Source: a virus
Reading direction: 5' to 3' (one strand)
DNA: 20,664 nucleotides
IMG/VR virus record: IMGVR_UViG_3300025896_000229
Span: 1 to 20,664 of that record
Part shown: positions 19,375 through 20,664 of the stretch, one piece after another
How positions within the stretch are numbered: position 1 is the stretch's first letter
How the letters are laid out: each line of letters opens with the position of its first letter
Program-made: the position numbers and the translations under genes
Notes under the pieces: model-generated
The model's input: only the letters and a program-made list of their open reading frames with translations
Told to the model about the DNA's origin: nothing
Databases searched by the model: none

Positions 19375-20430
19375 ATGTCAGCTTACATTACAATTTTGAA
19401 CGGTACATACCGTAGTTTTAACATCAAAAATCAAACGTTTGCACTTGTTGCTGATTACAAAGAAGGCACCAAGGGTGGCTATGTTACAGTACTTGCAGAT
19501 GAATCACTTGGTGAGTTTGCTGGACGCGAAGTTCGTGTTAAAGTTGCATCCATGCGCGATGTTATCCCAGCCAACGCCGCAGATTGCGCAACCAGTGTTG
19601 AAGGCAATTTTGACGCACCAAAACGAAAGGAATCTAAAGTGCAGGAATCAGATGAACAGGCAATTGAGCGTATTCGTGAACGCTTTGACATTTTAGAAGA
19701 GATGACAGAAGGTGCAGTTGATGGTACCGTCCGTGCTATGATTGTTGTTGGCCCTCCTGGTGTGGGCAAGAGTTTTGGTGTAGAAAAGGTACTTGACAAA
19801 AGTGCTATGTTTGACAAGATTGGTGGCACTCGTCCACGTTATGAGATTGTCAAAGGTGCAATGAGCGCCATTGGTTTGTATTGCAAGCTCTACAATTATA
19901 GCGATGCAGGTAACGTGTTGGTGTTTGACGATTGCGACAGTGTACTGATGGACGAGCTGAGCCTGAACATTTTGAAGGCAGCATTGGACAGTTCCAAGAA
20001 GCGTACAATTTGCTGGAACACAGACAGTCGCATGTTGCGTCAAGAAGGTGTGCCAGACAAGTTCGAGTTCAAAGGTAGTGCAATCTTTATCACCAACATC
20101 AAGTTTGAGAATGTGCGCTCTGCAAAGCTCAAGGATCACTTGGGTGCATTGGAAAGCCGTTGTCACTATCTGGATTTGACATTGGATACTACACGTGACA
20201 AAATGTTGCGTATCAAACAAATTATGATGGACGGTATGTTGGATGCATACGAGTTTGAAGAAGGTGCCAAGCAAGAATTGTACGAGTACGTAGATGCCAA
20301 CAAAGACAAGTTGCGTGAGTTGAGCCTGCGTACAGTTATTAAAATTGCAGACTTGAAGAAAATGGTTGGCGAAGGCTCCGACAAGTGGAAGCGTTTGGCA
20401 GAGACCACTGTTATGAAGCGAACTGCCTAA
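19375..20430 (+). CDS. AAA+ ATPase of unknown role
   Basis: 351 aa. The N-terminal 70 residues form a separate small beta-rich domain (ITILNGTYRSFNIKNQTFALVADY...GREVRVKVA), followed by a charged linker (about 80-105). The AAA+ core has Walker A GPPGVGKS (126-133), Walker B VLVFDDCDS with D185/D186 (181-189), sensor 1 IFITN with N221, and an arginine-finger candidate R242 in ALESRCHYLDL. A C-terminal helical lid ends near residue 345. The protein is soluble. I have the impression that similar ATPases occur in other marine T4-like phages, but its function is not known to me. Helicase loader, remodeller or host-takeover factor are all possible. AAAGGAA supports the start. It has its own sigma70 promoter, so it is probably early. 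Confidence 0.85.
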   Translation: MSAYITILNGTYRSFNIKNQTFALVADYKEGTKGGYVTVLADESLGEFAGREVRVKVASMRDVIPANAADCATSVEGNFDAPKRKESKVQESDEQAIERIRERFDILEEMTEGAVDGTVRAMIVVGPPGVGKSFGVEKVLDKSAMFDKIGGTRPRYEIVKGAMSAIGLYCKLYNYSDAGNVLVFDDCDSVLMDELSLNILKAALDSSKKRTICWNTDSRMLRQEGVPDKFEFKGSAIFITNIKFENVRSAKLKDHLGALESRCHYLDLTLDTTRDKMLRIKQIMMDGMLDAYEFEEGAKQELYEYVDANKDKLRELSLRTVIKIADLKKMVGEGSDKWKRLAETTVMKRTA

Positions 20431-20486
20431 GTTACCAAAACGGGCAATGACAATAAGACCTGTTGTAATTGAGTAAGGAGAATGAC

Positions 20487-20664
20487 ATGGCTTACAACAA
20501 TGGAAACCAGTACGACCAAGAAGCAGAGTATGCCAAAAAGTCTACTGTAGAACTAATTGCCATCCGTACTCAGTTTGAGTTGGCAGTAATTAATCATCCG
20601 CAAGGCCCTAAAATGTTCAATGAACATCTTGAGTGGGTCAAAATGAAAATTGCAGAACGAATTG
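20487..20664 (+). CDS. Unknown protein, 3' end cut by window edge
   Basis: The ATG at 20487 follows AAGGAG (20475-20480) at ideal spacing and the frame stays open for 59 codons to the window end. It reads MAYNNGNQYDQEAEYAKKST, then a helix-like VELIAIRTQFELAVINHPQ. No family recognised. It lies 56 bases after the AAA+ gene with no promoter or terminator visible between them, so it is probably in the same transcript. Confidence 0.68.
   Translation, partial: MAYNNGNQYDQEAEYAKKSTVELIAIRTQFELAVINHPQGPKMFNEHLEWVKMKIAERI

Noticed and set aside
19693-20274. 193-codon open frame on the minus strand
   Set aside because: It lies wholly inside the AAA+ gene, has no ribosome site or promoter, and its Cys/Thr/His-rich composition is typical of an antisense shadow.

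Overview
The window is a piece of a T4-like tailed phage (myovirus) genome. The evidence is a set of T4 core genes with no bacterial housekeeping genes: neck protein gp13, tail sheath gp18, tail tube gp19, head completion gp4, small and large terminase gp16/gp17, ssDNA-binding gp32, the recombinase UvsX, a UvsY-like mediator and a dNMP kinase like T4 gp1. Compact genes, short overlaps, AGGAGG-type ribosome sites and near-consensus sigma70 promoters point to a Gram-negative host, probably an aquatic proteobacterium. The host assignment is inference. No tRNA, CRISPR or insertion sequence was seen.

Layout. (1) 1-1192, minus strand: the first 17 codons of a GIY-YIG nuclease run off the left edge, followed by a 363-aa virion-type protein. 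(2) 1233-1271: a divergent control region with a late-type promoter leftward and a perfect sigma70 promoter rightward. (3) 1301-3978: an unknown 405-aa protein, gp13, and dNMP kinase. (4) 4080-8573: tail module with an enlarged sheath carrying repeats, the tube protein, a double-hairpin intergenic element, and a tube paralogue with a long disordered tail. (5) 8576-13202: head completion and packaging module (95-aa unknown, gp4, gp16, two unknown proteins, gp17). (6) 13215-14084: unknown 289-aa protein. (7) 14233-19019: recombination/replication module (gp32, UvsX, unknown, then a 72-aa protein, an SGNH-like hydrolase and a cupin as apparent cargo, a small acidic protein, and UvsY), closed by a strong terminator. 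(8) 19106-20664: two near-identical promoters driving a new 51-aa gene and an AAA+ ATPase, then an incomplete gene at the right edge.

Regulation is the most informative part. Structural genes are preceded by a T4-late-like octamer (S/A)(S/A)TAAATA, in three cases extended to a shared 13-base string. DNA-metabolism genes and several unknowns carry TTGACA/TATAAT promoters. Several promoters sit so close to the start codon that the predicted transcripts are leaderless. At gp13 the late octamer lies exactly in the loop of a 10-bp hairpin whose 3' arm holds the ribosome site. This arrangement would silence early read-through RNA and free the late RNA, as is known for some T4 late genes. Protein identities rest on remembered family features and visible motifs, not on database searches.
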